This document shows, piece by piece, positions 35,220 through 45,500 of a DNA stretch of 62,897 nucleotides. The stretch covers positions 1 to 62,897 of the forward strand of contig NZ_CALJPC010000045.1 of the NCBI RefSeq assembly GCF_937981295.1. Reading direction: 5' to 3'. The stretch's first letter is position 1, and the number at the start of each line of letters is the position of its first letter. The DNA is from an uncultured Campylobacter sp. Lineage in GTDB: Bacteria; Campylobacterota; Campylobacteria; Campylobacterales; Campylobacteraceae. The position numbers and the translations under genes were made by a program. The notes under the pieces are model-generated. The model did not search any database. It was not told the DNA's origin and was given only the letters and a program-made list of their open reading frames with translations.

Positions 35220-36924
35220 CAAGATTTGTATCAAAATTTCGGCGATTGCGAAGCAGATTTTTGTCACTACGGCGCTTTTCATATTAAAATTCGTGCGAAA
35301 TTTTAAACAGAATTTTACGCATAATTTTGCGTGTTTAAAGAAAAGCTGCAAGAAAAATCTCACGCAAAATATCGAGTTAAACCGGGCTCTAAATTCTACT
35401 CAAAGCCAGGCGTCAAATTTTAAACGGAATTCCACGCAAAATCTGGCATCAAATTCCGCGCCAAATTTTTCTGCTACAAGCGCAATGCCTGATCTAGCGC
35501 AAAATTCTAATAGCGTCCTCGCGCAAAGTCAAGAACAAAATTTCGCGTCTAAAATCTCGATAAGAAATTTTACTCAAGCCTTAGTCCTTGCATTCTCAAC
35601 TGCTAAAGAGAATTTTATCTCGCGCGCGCTACCTATCAGCCTACGCGTGACGCTTTATTATAGCGTATTTATTTTGGCGCTTGCAGGCGCTATTATCGGC
35701 ATTTGCGGATATATTTTAGACGAAGTATCAGGAAGCTCCGTCAGCCAAAAAAAGCTTGCCCGCTTAGTGCAAAAAGCCGCGCGCGATGGAAAATTTAAAA
35801 GCTTTGATGACGGTGTATTTTTCTACGAACATGACGGACAAGGCGGCGTAATCACAGGGTTTGTGCCTAAAGGCTTCGAGCCTGCGATGCCGCTCTCGCC
35901 TCAAGGCGCGCGCGAGGTGGAGCTTGATGACGACGAGTTTTTCTATTACGACGCGCAGATCAAAGGGCGCAGTGCATGGATACGCGGCGTCATCGCAGTT
36001 AGCGAGTTTGAGCTTGCGATGAAGCGCGTGATGCTGATCGCTCTTATCCTATCGCCGCTATTTGTGGTGCTCGTCATCTACGGCGGCTACGCGATCATAA
36101 AAAGAGCGTTTAAGCCCGTGCGCGCTATGTCGTGTACAGCTAGCGAGATCGGAGCTAGCGGCGATTTTACGCGGCGAATAGAACTACCGCGAGGCAAGGA
36201 TGAGCTAAGCGCGCTCGCAGCTACGTTTAATGAAATGCTAGCATCGCTGCAAAGCGCGTTTGAGCGCGAGCGGCAGCTAAGCGCCGACCTTTCGCATGAG
36301 CTGCGTACGCCCGCTACCGTCATACTGGCTCAAAGCGACTACGCCCTAGCCTACGAGCAAGACGCGAGCGAGGCAAAGGAGAGTTTCGCGGTCATCAACA
36401 ATCAAGCGCGTAAAATTTCGGCGCTAATAGAGCAAATTTTAGAGCTTGCCCGCTTGCAGCGCGGCGCGCGTTTGGCACCCGTAAGCTTAAGCAAAATCGC
36501 AAGCGAGTGTGCGCAAGACTTTCAACTTTTGTGCGCACAAAAAGGGCTAAGCTTTAGCTCGCAGATAGCCGAGGGCGTGCGCGTAAACGGCGATGAGCTG
36601 CTTTTGATCAGGCTGATTAACAACCTTTTAAGCAATGCTTTAAAATTTACGCGCAGCAGCGTCGCTTTAGAGCTTTGCGTCAGTGCAGACGCGTGCGAAC
36701 TTAGCATAAGCGACGACGGAGAGGGCATAGAGCCCGCTTTGCAAAATAAAATTTGGGACAAGCTCTATCAAATCGAGCGCTCCAGAAATCGCGAGCAAAA
36801 TAGTGGCGCGGGGCTCGGGCTAGCCATCGCCTCACAAATCGCAAAAATCCATGGCGCGCAGATTTCACTACGTAGCGAAGTAGGACGCGGAAGCAAATTT
36901 AGCGTGGAGTTTAAGAAGGTTTAG
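35203..36924 (+). CDS. Sensor histidine kinase with repeat-extended N-terminus
   Basis: 573 aa. The working part begins near residue 140: membrane segment (LYYSVFILALAGAIIGICGY), periplasmic loop of about 90 residues, second segment (LIALILSPLFVVLVIYGGYA), HAMP, phospho-accepting histidine in LSADLSHELRTPATV, N box LINNLLSNALKF, and ATP lid GAGLGLAIASQIAK. The first 140 residues are low complexity with NFTHNF, NSTQNLASNSAPNF and similar repeats, so native kinase sequence probably starts near the first membrane segment. I prefer ATG 35203, with GAGGG 7 bases before; a TTG lies at 35197. Partner is the overlapping response regulator. Confidence 0.88.
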   Translation: MSWQNSKICIKISAIAKQIFVTTALFILKFVRNFKQNFTHNFACLKKSCKKNLTQNIELNRALNSTQSQASNFKRNSTQNLASNSAPNFSATSAMPDLAQNSNSVLAQSQEQNFASKISIRNFTQALVLAFSTAKENFISRALPISLRVTLYYSVFILALAGAIIGICGYILDEVSGSSVSQKKLARLVQKAARDGKFKSFDDGVFFYEHDGQGGVITGFVPKGFEPAMPLSPQGAREVELDDDEFFYYDAQIKGRSAWIRGVIAVSEFELAMKRVMLIALILSPLFVVLVIYGGYAIIKRAFKPVRAMSCTASEIGASGDFTRRIELPRGKDELSALAATFNEMLASLQSAFERERQLSADLSHELRTPATVILAQSDYALAYEQDASEAKESFAVINNQARKISALIEQILELARLQRGARLAPVSLSKIASECAQDFQLLCAQKGLSFSSQIAEGVRVNGDELLLIRLINNLLSNALKFTRSSVALELCVSADACELSISDDGEGIEPALQNKIWDKLYQIERSRNREQNSGAGLGLAIASQIAKIHGAQISLRSEVGRGSKFSVEFKKV

Positions 36925-37483
36925 GCGGTTTTGTGGGCTTGGTGGCGTAAAGAAATGCTGGGCGGCGAAATTCTTAAAATTTTATCGCCTATTGTTGCTT
37001 AAAATTTAACGGCTATAGCCGTATATAGAGGCGATAGTGTAATTTTAAAATTAGGCCGGCGTCGCCAATAATATCGGATGATTTTTGCGATAGTCGTGCG
37101 CTTTTAAATTTAAATGGGCCAAATTTTAAAATTTAGTTTTACCGCGAAATTCCGCGGCGAATTAATAAGGCAAGGCGCGGCATTTTGCCCTTAGGCGAAG
37201 TGATAAGGCAAGCGCTTTATAGCTTAAGTGGGCCGGCGCGGGTAATTTAAGAATTTTGAGATATGCGGTAAAATAAGCCTTCGCTGAAATTTTACGGCGC
37301 AGTATTACAGAATAAACCTTTGCTAAAATTCTAAGACGCCACATTCGGCTCTAGAGAATTTAAATTTAGGAGTATCTAGCGACCGAGTAAAAATTTAAAT
37401 ACGGAGTAAAAAAGACGGACTTGAGATTTAAGGCCGCCTACATAAGCGAAATTTTGTCTTTTTGCCCGCCTCTCTCTTGCAGC
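36925..37483. other. Intergenic region, repeat words, no gene
   Basis: No intact gene. It contains a perfect AAATTTTAAAATTT at 37121-37134 and GGATGATTTTTGCGATA at 37076-37092, which matches one side of the mfrE-hydA inverted repeat (26368-26385) but for one base. The sequence around 37160-37260 repeats the word AAGGCAAG/ATAAGGCAAG. Nothing else is recognised. Confidence 0.4.
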
Positions 37484-37781
37484 TTACGGCGATATAATCA
37501 AAGCCGTTTGCCTTACCTCGCCCCATGAGGCAGCCCCGTCGTTTATCAGTATGACTCTACCACGCTCGTCTGTCTCGTATTCTTTTGTCGTAGTGATTGC
37601 TGTAGCCAAATTTTACGCGGGTCTTGCACGGCGGCAGGTTAAATTTCACTAGCTCGCGGCGAGTTACTTTTTCCGCATCGAGCTTGTCGCGAAACATCGC
37701 GCTTTAGCCGTGCGAAGCGCTGTTAAAAAGTAAAATTTCCTCGCCCGTTGTTACGCATTTTATTGCGAACTTGTGAGGCAT
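37484..37781 (-). pseudogene. Small decayed gene with a stop and a frameshift
   Basis: A minus-strand frame starts at ATG 37781 behind AGGA and reads MPHKFAIKCVTTGEEILLFN, then SASHG and a TAA stop (37704-37706). In the same frame MFRDKLDAEKVTRRELVKFN and VKFGYSNHYDK continue, after which one extra A in an AAAA run shifts the frame; the next frame gives YETDERGRVILINDGAASWG and VRQTALIISP to a TAA at 37484. Joined, the product would be about 98 aa. The family is unknown to me. It directly follows the flavodoxin gene, whose stop is 11 bases upstream, so it was probably the last gene of that operon. Confidence 0.6.
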
Positions 37782-37791
37782 GAGCTCGTCC

Positions 37792-38553
37792 TCATAAGTC
37801 TGCGGCGATGGACTTTTCTAAATTTTTCGCCCTGCCTAGGATCGTAATCGCTTTGCGCTTACATATATTTACGCACCTGTAGCAAAGCGTGCACTCATCG
37901 CCGAATTGCGCCTTTTTGCAAGCGAGCTTTATGTTTCGCATCGGGCAGGGTTTGACGCAAGCCCCGCATCCGCTGCATCGCGATGGATCGAGGCTCGGCT
38001 TGCGCTTAGCAAAGGGGCCTTTATCCCAAATTTTCATCCAAAGCCGCTGTCCTAAAAACCCTGCGATACGACAAAGCGCGCTCAGCCCCTCTTGCGGCGG
38101 ACGGCCTGCGATAAGCGCCTTCGCAACGCGTCTGACTTTAGCGTCCGCCTCTTTGATTATGCGCTCGTTTTTCGCTTGCGAGTAGCTAAAAATCGCCACA
38201 TCGAGGATGAACGCGGGCATTTTGATATGAGCGCCGCCCGTTATGTTTGCGCCGAATTGTTTTAAAACTCTAGCCGCGCACCCTGCCCCGTCGCCGCTGA
38301 AAATCTCCATCGTAGCGAGGATGAATACGTTTTTGCCGCTAAAGCTCGCGCCGTTTTGGTAGAGGAAGTCGCGCACGATACGCGGTAGGTCGCTAAAATA
38401 GACGGGATATGCCAAAATGACGTCATTGTGGTGCTTTAAAAGCTCATTGCAAGCCTTGCTCTCGATCGAGACGCAAACGCCGCCAAGATGAGCGATGAGC
38501 CTACCCGCGCAATGCTTCGTGTTGCCCGTGGCGCTAAAATAGATCGCTATCAT
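37792..38553 (-). CDS. Flavodoxin-ferredoxin fusion (EFR1-type) protein
   Basis: 253 aa. The N-terminus is a flavodoxin-like FMN fold (IYFSATGNTKHCAGRL as the phosphate loop; ILAYPVYFSDLPRIVRDFL). The C-terminus holds two 4Fe-4S motifs, RCSGCGACVKPCPM and CTLCYRCVNICKRKAI. Proteins of this layout are cytoplasmic electron carriers of unknown partner. It stands between the sensor kinase region and two FAD oxidoreductases. A small broken gene follows in the same direction. Confidence 0.85.
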   Translation of the reverse strand: MIAIYFSATGNTKHCAGRLIAHLGGVCVSIESKACNELLKHHNDVILAYPVYFSDLPRIVRDFLYQNGASFSGKNVFILATMEIFSGDGAGCAARVLKQFGANITGGAHIKMPAFILDVAIFSYSQAKNERIIKEADAKVRRVAKALIAGRPPQEGLSALCRIAGFLGQRLWMKIWDKGPFAKRKPSLDPSRCSGCGACVKPCPMRNIKLACKKAQFGDECTLCYRCVNICKRKAITILGRAKNLEKSIAADL

Positions 38554-38688
38554 GCCCGCCCCCCAAACTATGCGAATTTCGGTGAAATTTAACCCTTACC
38601 GAACGAATAGAATTTTACGTTTCTTTTGCATAAAATTTTAAAATTTAGACGCGACAGCGAAATTTAAATATGCCGTCGCACCCTAAAT

Positions 38689-40233
38689 TCAGATATTTTC
38701 TGCCGCCACCATGCCAAAAACCATACAATCAGCCATGCTCATAGTACCGAGCCTACTTGCGCCGTGAACGCCACCGGTGATTTCGCCCGCTGCATATAGC
38801 CCTGCGATCGGCTCGCCGCTAGCCGCGTCAATAACCTGGGCTTTGGTATTGATCTGCACGCCGCCCATGCAGTAAAGAATTTTCGGGCTTGTTTGGCACG
38901 CATAAAATGGAGCTTTTGATACGTCGATACCGCCTACATCGGCTTTTGTCAAAGGCTTGCCAAACTCCGGGTCGCTTCCTGCTTTGACATAGCCGTTAAA
39001 ATCCGCGACGGTTTTTAAAAACGGCTCCAGCGGAATTTTATAAAATTTTGCAAGCTCTTCCAAGGTATTAAATTTTTTAATTGAGCCTGCTTCTACACCT
39101 TTTGATGTATAGACCGGATTATTTGCATCAACTGCGGCTTGATCGCAGATATTTACGGGATAGTTGTCGTTATTTTCGCTCTCCGCCATGCATTTAAAGA
39201 TCGCTTCGGTTTTGATCTTGCGCCCTGCGTGCTCATCCATAAAGCGTTTGCCGGTCTTTGGATCGACGGTTAGACCATAGTCGTTAGCGCAGTGATTTGA
39301 AAATAGCGCAGAAGTACCAAATCCCTTCTCGCTAGGATTAGTATAAGGATTTAGTTGAATCCAGCTGAGTTGCAAAGGATTCGCACCTAGCTTCATCGCC
39401 GCGATAAGCGCACCTGCGGTAGCGCCTGGTTGGCTTACGGTTTCGATATTGTCTTTTAGATACGGCACCTGCTGCGCGCGAAACCATTTATCCGAACTGT
39501 ATCCGCCCGCAGCCAAAATGACACCATCTTTGGCTTTAAAAAATTTTACTTCGCCGCTTTTGTTTTCCCTATCGTCGCTAGCAAGCTGCGGATCGAACTT
39601 ATATTCTTCGCGACACTTCACGCCTACGACACGGCCGCTGTCATCTACGACAAAATCATCAAATTTAGTACGCTTCTTGATTACAGCATTTGCATTTTCC
39701 TCGATCGCCTTATGCATCGGCTGGATGTAGCCCGAGCCGCTGGCGTTTTTGGCCTGTACGGCGCGCTTTAGCGAGTGTCCGCTAGCAGATATCACCTTGC
39801 CCGAAAACTCCACTCCGATGCTTTTTAGGTATTCAAAAGCATCGCCTGCACGGTCGTAGATGACGCCTAGCAAATCTACGTGATTTAAATTTAGCCCGTC
39901 TTTTAGGCAATCTGCGATGAAAGCATCCTTACTATCCGTGATGCCCGCGGCTTTTTGGAATTCGTTATTTGGCACCGCCATATTGCCGGCGTTAATGACG
40001 GAGTTACCGCCCGCACGACCCATCTTTTCGATCATAAGCACTTTTTTGCCGCGCTTAAGAGCCTGAAGCGTCGCCATCGAGCCTGCAAAACCGCTACCGA
40101 TAACGACAACATCATATTCTTCGTCAAATTTTACGTCTTTAGCGTTTTGTGCTGCACTCGTACTGCTTGCAGCTAAAGCCAGAGCTCCCGTCGCGCCGAT
40201 TTTAATAAAATTTCGTCTTGAAATTTCTTGCAT
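38689..40233 (-). CDS. Tat-exported FAD oxidoreductase, fumarate reductase-like, altered active site
   Basis: 514 aa. Tat signal SRRNFIKIGATGALALAA, then FAD-binding VVVIGSGFAGSMATLQALKR and the flavoprotein motif MGRAGGNSVINAGNM. The overall fold is that of flavocytochrome c/fumarate reductase flavin domains, without a haem domain. Two expected substrate residues are absent: the H-x-TMGG histidine is replaced (KILYCMGGV) and the TEAxRG arginine block reads FSNHCANDYG. Only the later ASRLG arginine remains. It is therefore unlikely to reduce fumarate. Its neighbour upstream (40693) is a close paralogue. Electron donor and substrate are unknown. Confidence 0.85.
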   Translation of the reverse strand: MQEISRRNFIKIGATGALALAASSTSAAQNAKDVKFDEEYDVVVIGSGFAGSMATLQALKRGKKVLMIEKMGRAGGNSVINAGNMAVPNNEFQKAAGITDSKDAFIADCLKDGLNLNHVDLLGVIYDRAGDAFEYLKSIGVEFSGKVISASGHSLKRAVQAKNASGSGYIQPMHKAIEENANAVIKKRTKFDDFVVDDSGRVVGVKCREEYKFDPQLASDDRENKSGEVKFFKAKDGVILAAGGYSSDKWFRAQQVPYLKDNIETVSQPGATAGALIAAMKLGANPLQLSWIQLNPYTNPSEKGFGTSALFSNHCANDYGLTVDPKTGKRFMDEHAGRKIKTEAIFKCMAESENNDNYPVNICDQAAVDANNPVYTSKGVEAGSIKKFNTLEELAKFYKIPLEPFLKTVADFNGYVKAGSDPEFGKPLTKADVGGIDVSKAPFYACQTSPKILYCMGGVQINTKAQVIDAASGEPIAGLYAAGEITGGVHGASRLGTMSMADCMVFGMVAAENI

Positions 40234-40692
40234 TTTTTGCTCCTTGCGTTGAAATTTTATAGATTATACACCCACGTAGCGAAATTTAAAATTTAACGTA
40301 AAGACTTAGTGATAGAATTTTAAAAATTTAGAAAAGAAAATTTTAAAAGCGCAAATTTAAAGCGAATAAATTCCGCTCCGCTAGCCGAAATTTAGGCGTA
40401 AATTTTAAAATTTACGGCGCACGGATTTGCTCGCCGCCTGTGCGAAATTTTACCGCCGCTATAAAATTTTAAAGTGCGCGGTATTCAAATTTAAAACTCG
40501 CGCCGTAGAATTTTAAGTGCTTTAAATTTTAAAATATTTTAAAATTCCGCGGCACGCTTTGCGGCTTTGCTTCTAAATTTTAAAGACCACACATAGTATT
40601 TCGGCGCAAAGCACGCACCGCTACTCCGTGCCGAAATTTAACAAAGCATGCGTTTACGCCCGCTTCGTGCCGAAATTTCGCAGGTGCTAAAT
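40234..40692. other. Intergenic spacer dense in AAATTTTAAAATTT words
   Basis: No gene. The 459 bases between the two flavoprotein genes contain many AAATTT/AAAATTT words separated by GC-rich spacers of about 10-20 bases. The spacer is large for a tandem pair, so the two genes may be transcribed separately. A promoter for the downstream copy should lie near 40250-40350, which is AT-rich. Confidence 0.45.
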
Positions 40693-42249
40693 TTAAGCCC
40701 CGATTGTTTCGCCCGCGATCATTCCGAAAACCATACAATCAAGGATCGCGTAGGTTCCGAGCCTGCTCGCGCCGTGCACGCCGCCGGTTACCTCGCCCGC
40801 AGCCCAAAGCCCTGGGATCGGCTCGTGAGTAAGGCTCGAGATGACCTGAGCTTTGGTGTTGATCTCAAGTCCGCCCATCGTGTGGTGCACCTTCGGCATC
40901 GTGCGGCTTGCGTAAAACGGCGGTTTGGAAACGTCGATGCCGTCCAGTTTATCGACAACCTTGCCGAATTCCGGATCTTTGCCAGCTTTGACGTAAGAGT
41001 TATAATCCGCGACGGTCTTTAAAAACGGCTCCAGCGGCAAGTTATAAGCCTTCGCAAGCTCCTCTAACGTGTCAAATTTCTTCACGACGCCTGCTTCCAG
41101 CGGTCTTGATGTATAGACCGGGTTACGCGCGGCGACGGCTTGAGAGTCGCAGACGTTTACCGGATAGTTGTCGTTTTTCTCGCTCTCGCCGATAACCTTA
41201 AAGCAGGCGTCCGCCTTGATCTTGCGCCCTGCGTGCTCGTCCATAAAGCGTTTACCCGTCTTTGGATCGACGGTTAGACCGTAGGTGTTGCAGCAGTGGT
41301 TGGTGAAATTTACCGCAGCGCCGAAGCCCTTTTCATCGGGCGAGCAATATGGAAGGAACTGAATCCACGACGTTAAAAGGGTAAATGCGCCGATTCTGTT
41401 TGCCGCTAGCATCGCTCCTGCCGAGCTTCCCGGATGGTTGGTGCTGTCTATGCTAGGCACTACGCGCGGATCTTGGATCTGGCGGTACCATAGATCGCGT
41501 CCGTATCCGCCCGAGGCTAGCAAAACGCCGTCTTTGGCTTTGTAGCTCTTTTTTTCGCCGCTTTTGTTTTCCAAATCGTCGCTAAAAAGTTTCGGATCAA
41601 ATTTATACTCCTCGCGCGCTTCTACGCCTACAACGCGGCCTCTGTCGTCCACGATAAAATCGTCAAATTTCGTGCGGGTCTTGATCGTGACGTTAGGATC
41701 GTTTTGAAGCTTGTTCATCATCGGTTGGATGTAGCCAGAGCCCGAGCCGTTGGTTGATTGCAAGCTTCTTGCGACGCTGTGGCCGCTTTCAAAGATCAAC
41801 TTATCGCTAAACTCCGCTCCGCAGCTAGTTAAAAGATCCACCGCATCGTTGCTGCGATCAAACATCACGCCTAAAAGATCGGTATGGTTAAGCCCGAGCC
41901 CGTCTTTTACGGCATCGGCGATAAAAAGCTCCTTGCTATCTTTGATGCCCTGCGCTACTTGAAATTTATTCATCGGAGCGGCCATGTTTCCGCCGTTGAT
42001 GACGGAATTTCCGCCCGCGCGACCCATCTTTTCAAGCACTAGCACCTTTTTGCCGCGTCCGCTGGCTTTAATCGCCGCGGCAAGCCCCGCAAAACCGGTG
42101 CCGATGATGACGATGTCGTATTCCTCGTCAAATTTGACATCCTTGACGTTTTGTGCCGCGCACGCGCTACTAGCTCCCAGCGCAAGTGCTCCGGCGCCAA
42201 CCGCGCTAATCTTTAAAAAACTACGTCTTGATACGTCTTGCATTTGCAA
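40693..42249 (-). CDS. Tat-exported FAD oxidoreductase, fumarate reductase-like paralogue
   Basis: 518 aa, clearly homologous along its length to the 38689 gene. Tat signal SRRSFLKISAVGAGALALGA; FAD motif IVIIGTGFAGLAAAIKASGR. It keeps a histidine at the substrate site (VHHTMGGLEI) but, like its paralogue, has NHCCNTYG where fumarate reductases have TEAxRG. So it probably reduces or oxidises something other than fumarate. No cytochrome subunit is adjacent, so a soluble periplasmic donor would be needed. AAAGGAG upstream sets the start. Confidence 0.85.
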   Translation of the reverse strand: MQMQDVSRRSFLKISAVGAGALALGASSACAAQNVKDVKFDEEYDIVIIGTGFAGLAAAIKASGRGKKVLVLEKMGRAGGNSVINGGNMAAPMNKFQVAQGIKDSKELFIADAVKDGLGLNHTDLLGVMFDRSNDAVDLLTSCGAEFSDKLIFESGHSVARSLQSTNGSGSGYIQPMMNKLQNDPNVTIKTRTKFDDFIVDDRGRVVGVEAREEYKFDPKLFSDDLENKSGEKKSYKAKDGVLLASGGYGRDLWYRQIQDPRVVPSIDSTNHPGSSAGAMLAANRIGAFTLLTSWIQFLPYCSPDEKGFGAAVNFTNHCCNTYGLTVDPKTGKRFMDEHAGRKIKADACFKVIGESEKNDNYPVNVCDSQAVAARNPVYTSRPLEAGVVKKFDTLEELAKAYNLPLEPFLKTVADYNSYVKAGKDPEFGKVVDKLDGIDVSKPPFYASRTMPKVHHTMGGLEINTKAQVISSLTHEPIPGLWAAGEVTGGVHGASRLGTYAILDCMVFGMIAGETIGA

Positions 42250-42449
42250 CTCCTTTAATTAAAAGTGTATATTTAAAAGAAATGATAACTCGAATTTAAA
42301 GGTAAGTCAAATAGAATAACGTTATAAATAGATAGTAAAAAGCTATGAAATAATATAGGCATTGATATAAAATTTTGAAATTCGGCTGACGGGCAGGATT
42401 GAAATTTTAAAATTTTATCGAGCGCTCGTTTGTAAAGCACTCGTGAACA

Positions 42450-42500
42450 CAAAAGCGCACTCGGCGCGAAAATTGCAATTAATGCAAAATCCGCGCCGAG
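42450..42500 (-). terminator. Strong hairpin after the alpha-2-macroglobulin gene
   Basis: Perfect 9-base arms CTCGGCGCG (42460-42468) and CGCGCCGAG (42492-42500), with an inner TTGCA/TGCAA pair. On the minus strand it begins 19 bases after the stop of the macroglobulin gene and is followed six bases later by TTTT, so it is a good candidate terminator for the pbpC-macroglobulin unit. Confidence 0.65.
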
Positions 42501-42518
42501 CCTTAAAATCGCTACGCC

Positions 42519-45500
42519 TTAGCGAGCGACTTTAAATTTAAGCGTTTGTAGATCGTAATTATTTACTCGCTCGTATTGCATATCCTCGATGGAGATCGCA
42601 GGAAGCGCGCACGAGCCCGACATAATCACGTTTATCGGCGTGTAGATGATGCCGGTACTATTATATCCCTCTTGCGGATCGTAGTAAAAATAACCGCTTT
42701 TCGGGAAGTGAAGCACTCGGTCGTACAGATACTCCGTATGCTCGATCGCTACGCTATCTACAAAGCCCTCCGGGCGAGCCTGTGCGGCCGAGCCTAGGCG
42801 CTCATTGACCGCCTCAAAGCAGCTAGGCATCGCCTCGTCGATCGCGAAATTATATAGATAATGATTAGCTCGCCAACTGATCTTAGAGTAAATTTTCTGC
42901 CCTACTTTGAGCTTGTTTAGATCGACGATGTTGCCGCGAGCATCAAGAAACTCGCGATAAATTTCAACCTTCTTATCTCGGTCGTTATCAAACGGTCTAT
43001 TTATGCTAAGCGGGCTATGTTTGACCGCAGCGCTTTCATATCCAAATCCCAGCACCGTAAAAAACAGCTCGCCGTTGCCACTCATCGGCGTAAATTCTAT
43101 CGAGCCGTCTTTAATCGCGAGCTTAGTATCCAGCGGCGAATTGAAATTTTTCGTCTCGCCGTCGTATTTCAAAGCAAAGCTAATATCTTTTTTCGCGTCC
43201 TTAAAATACGCATCGAATCCGCGTATGACGCTCGCTCGCTCCTGCGTATTGTCCGCGTCTTTTAGGTTGCGCACGAGCGCGATAGCAGCCTTGCTTGTGC
43301 TATCGTCTTTGATGCCCGCCTTGCCGAATGCGTAGAGCTTAAAGGCGGCGTCTCTTATGTCGCTAGCAAACGTCAAGCCCGCTCCGTCTTCGGCGTAATC
43401 ATAATCCATTTGGTTTATTTTTTCACGCATGAAGTTAAACTCGGTCGTCATATTGTGCTTTTTAAGTATCGCAGCCATAGCGATGCGAGCCATCGGCGAG
43501 TTGTCATAAAGGCCGTTGTCGTAAATGAAATTTATCTCATCGTCATCCAGCTTGCCGTATTGATCTAGCACGAAATCCGCGTATATTCGAAGCGTCGCTT
43601 GATCTTCGTAGTCTGATTTTAAGGCGCTAAATATCAGCGATCTTTGCTTGTTGCTAAGGAATTTATAGCGCGCGTCAAGCTCTAGTAAAACGTCGCTTGC
43701 GTAAATCGAAGCGTAGTAATTAGTAACGCCGTGAGCACTCCAGTAGCCGAAACTGCCGTTAGGTTTGAGGCGAGAGAGAATGCGATTTGCGTGAGCGTTT
43801 ACGTAGTTTACTACGGTCTGGTTGGAGTCTTTGCGCGCGATATAATCAAGCGCCACCATCTTTGAAGTAAGCTGCTCGGTGCAACCGTAAGGATAGGAGT
43901 AAAGCTCCTCCGCTAGGCTAAAAGCGTTAGGCGTAGAGCTTACGTGAGCGTAAATTTCTTTATAGCTCGGATCGATTTTGAGCGTTACCGGCTTATCGCC
44001 GTAGCTTGCGTGAAATATCTTCGAGCGCGGGAACTGGCTGATTATGTCAAATTCCACATCGTTGCTAAATTTCTGCCCGTTTGCGTCAAGATCAAATTTA
44101 ATGTTCGCATCCGCAATATCAAGCGCGCTCGCGGTGAAGTTCGTATGCTTGACCTCAAGCGGTTTGAGCGTGAAATTTGCCTCGCCGCCGCTTATAGCAA
44201 CCGAAGGAGATGAGCTGATTTTTAAGACCGCCTTTTGCTCTTTGTCAGTTGTATTAATGAGCGTTAGCGGCACGGAAATTTCATCGCCTCGCACCATGTA
44301 GGTTAGATCGGCGGGCTTTATGATCACGTCGTCTCGGACCTTGGCTTCGACGTTTGCCGAGCCGATCGTAGCCGCTTCTCCGATAACCATGGCGCTTAGA
44401 CGGATCGTGGAGTTGAAATTTTTCGGCATCGCAAGCTCAAATTTCGCCTCGCCGTTTGCGTCTGCTTTTGCGATCAGCATTTTGATAAATTTTTTCTGCT
44501 TTTTGTTTTCGACCGGGCTTAAATTTCGTTTAGCTTTCGCCATTACGCCGTCGCCGCCGAAGCTTAGCTCTTTAGCAGTAGTTTGATACACGCTAAGATC
44601 ATCGTAAATATCAAAGTACCGTAGTGCAAAATACGCGCTAACGTCAAACGCCTTAAATGCATCAAGCTCCTCTTGTGAGACGATATCTAAAATTCCAAGA
44701 TCGACTGCGTAGAGCACCACTTTGGAATTCGGCTCGCTTTTTACGCTGATCTGCGCATTTTGCCCGTTTTTATAGCTTTTCTCGGCTAAAATTTGCACGT
44801 TAGCCTTGTGCGAGCTCGCATCTAGCGCCACCGGCACGTTTGCATAGGCTCTAAGCGGCATTGCAGCGGGTGTCGCGGCGCGCGCGATTACAGCGTTGAT
44901 GTGTCCGCCAACGAAATTATCCGGCACGCTAAGCTCAAATTCCGCGCTACCGCCTTTTATGGATAGAATTTTATAGTCGTAAACCTGCTCGCCTACGAGC
45001 GAGATATTTAGCACGCCGCTTTCTACTGGCGAATTGATGACGCCTTTAATTTTATCTCCAGCTTTAACCTTGTCGCTTGCGAGTTTAATTTTAGCGCTTT
45101 GTACGTCTTTAGCGTTTACCCGTCCATAATATCCCCAGCCGCTTACGTCCACGCGCACGCCAGCACTCGCGCCGCTTGAGTAATCGTTTGCGACGATTAG
45201 ATAATTGCCGCCGTTTTGGAATTTATACTCAAACTCGCGCGCATCGGTGCTAACGGCGCTTACGAGATTAAAGCTTTCTTGCTCGACGTATCTGTTGCCG
45301 TCATAAACGTAAGTAAAATCGTCTCGGTAAATTTCAACGTCGATCTTGCCTTTGACGTCGGTTTTGGTTTTGGAATCTAGCAGCGCAAAGCCGAATTTTA
45401 CGCTATCTCCGCTTGATATGAAGTCCTTGCTCGCGCGAATTCCTACGATACGATCATAAGGCAGATAGCTCAGGCTGCGATATGCACTTACGTTTTTACC

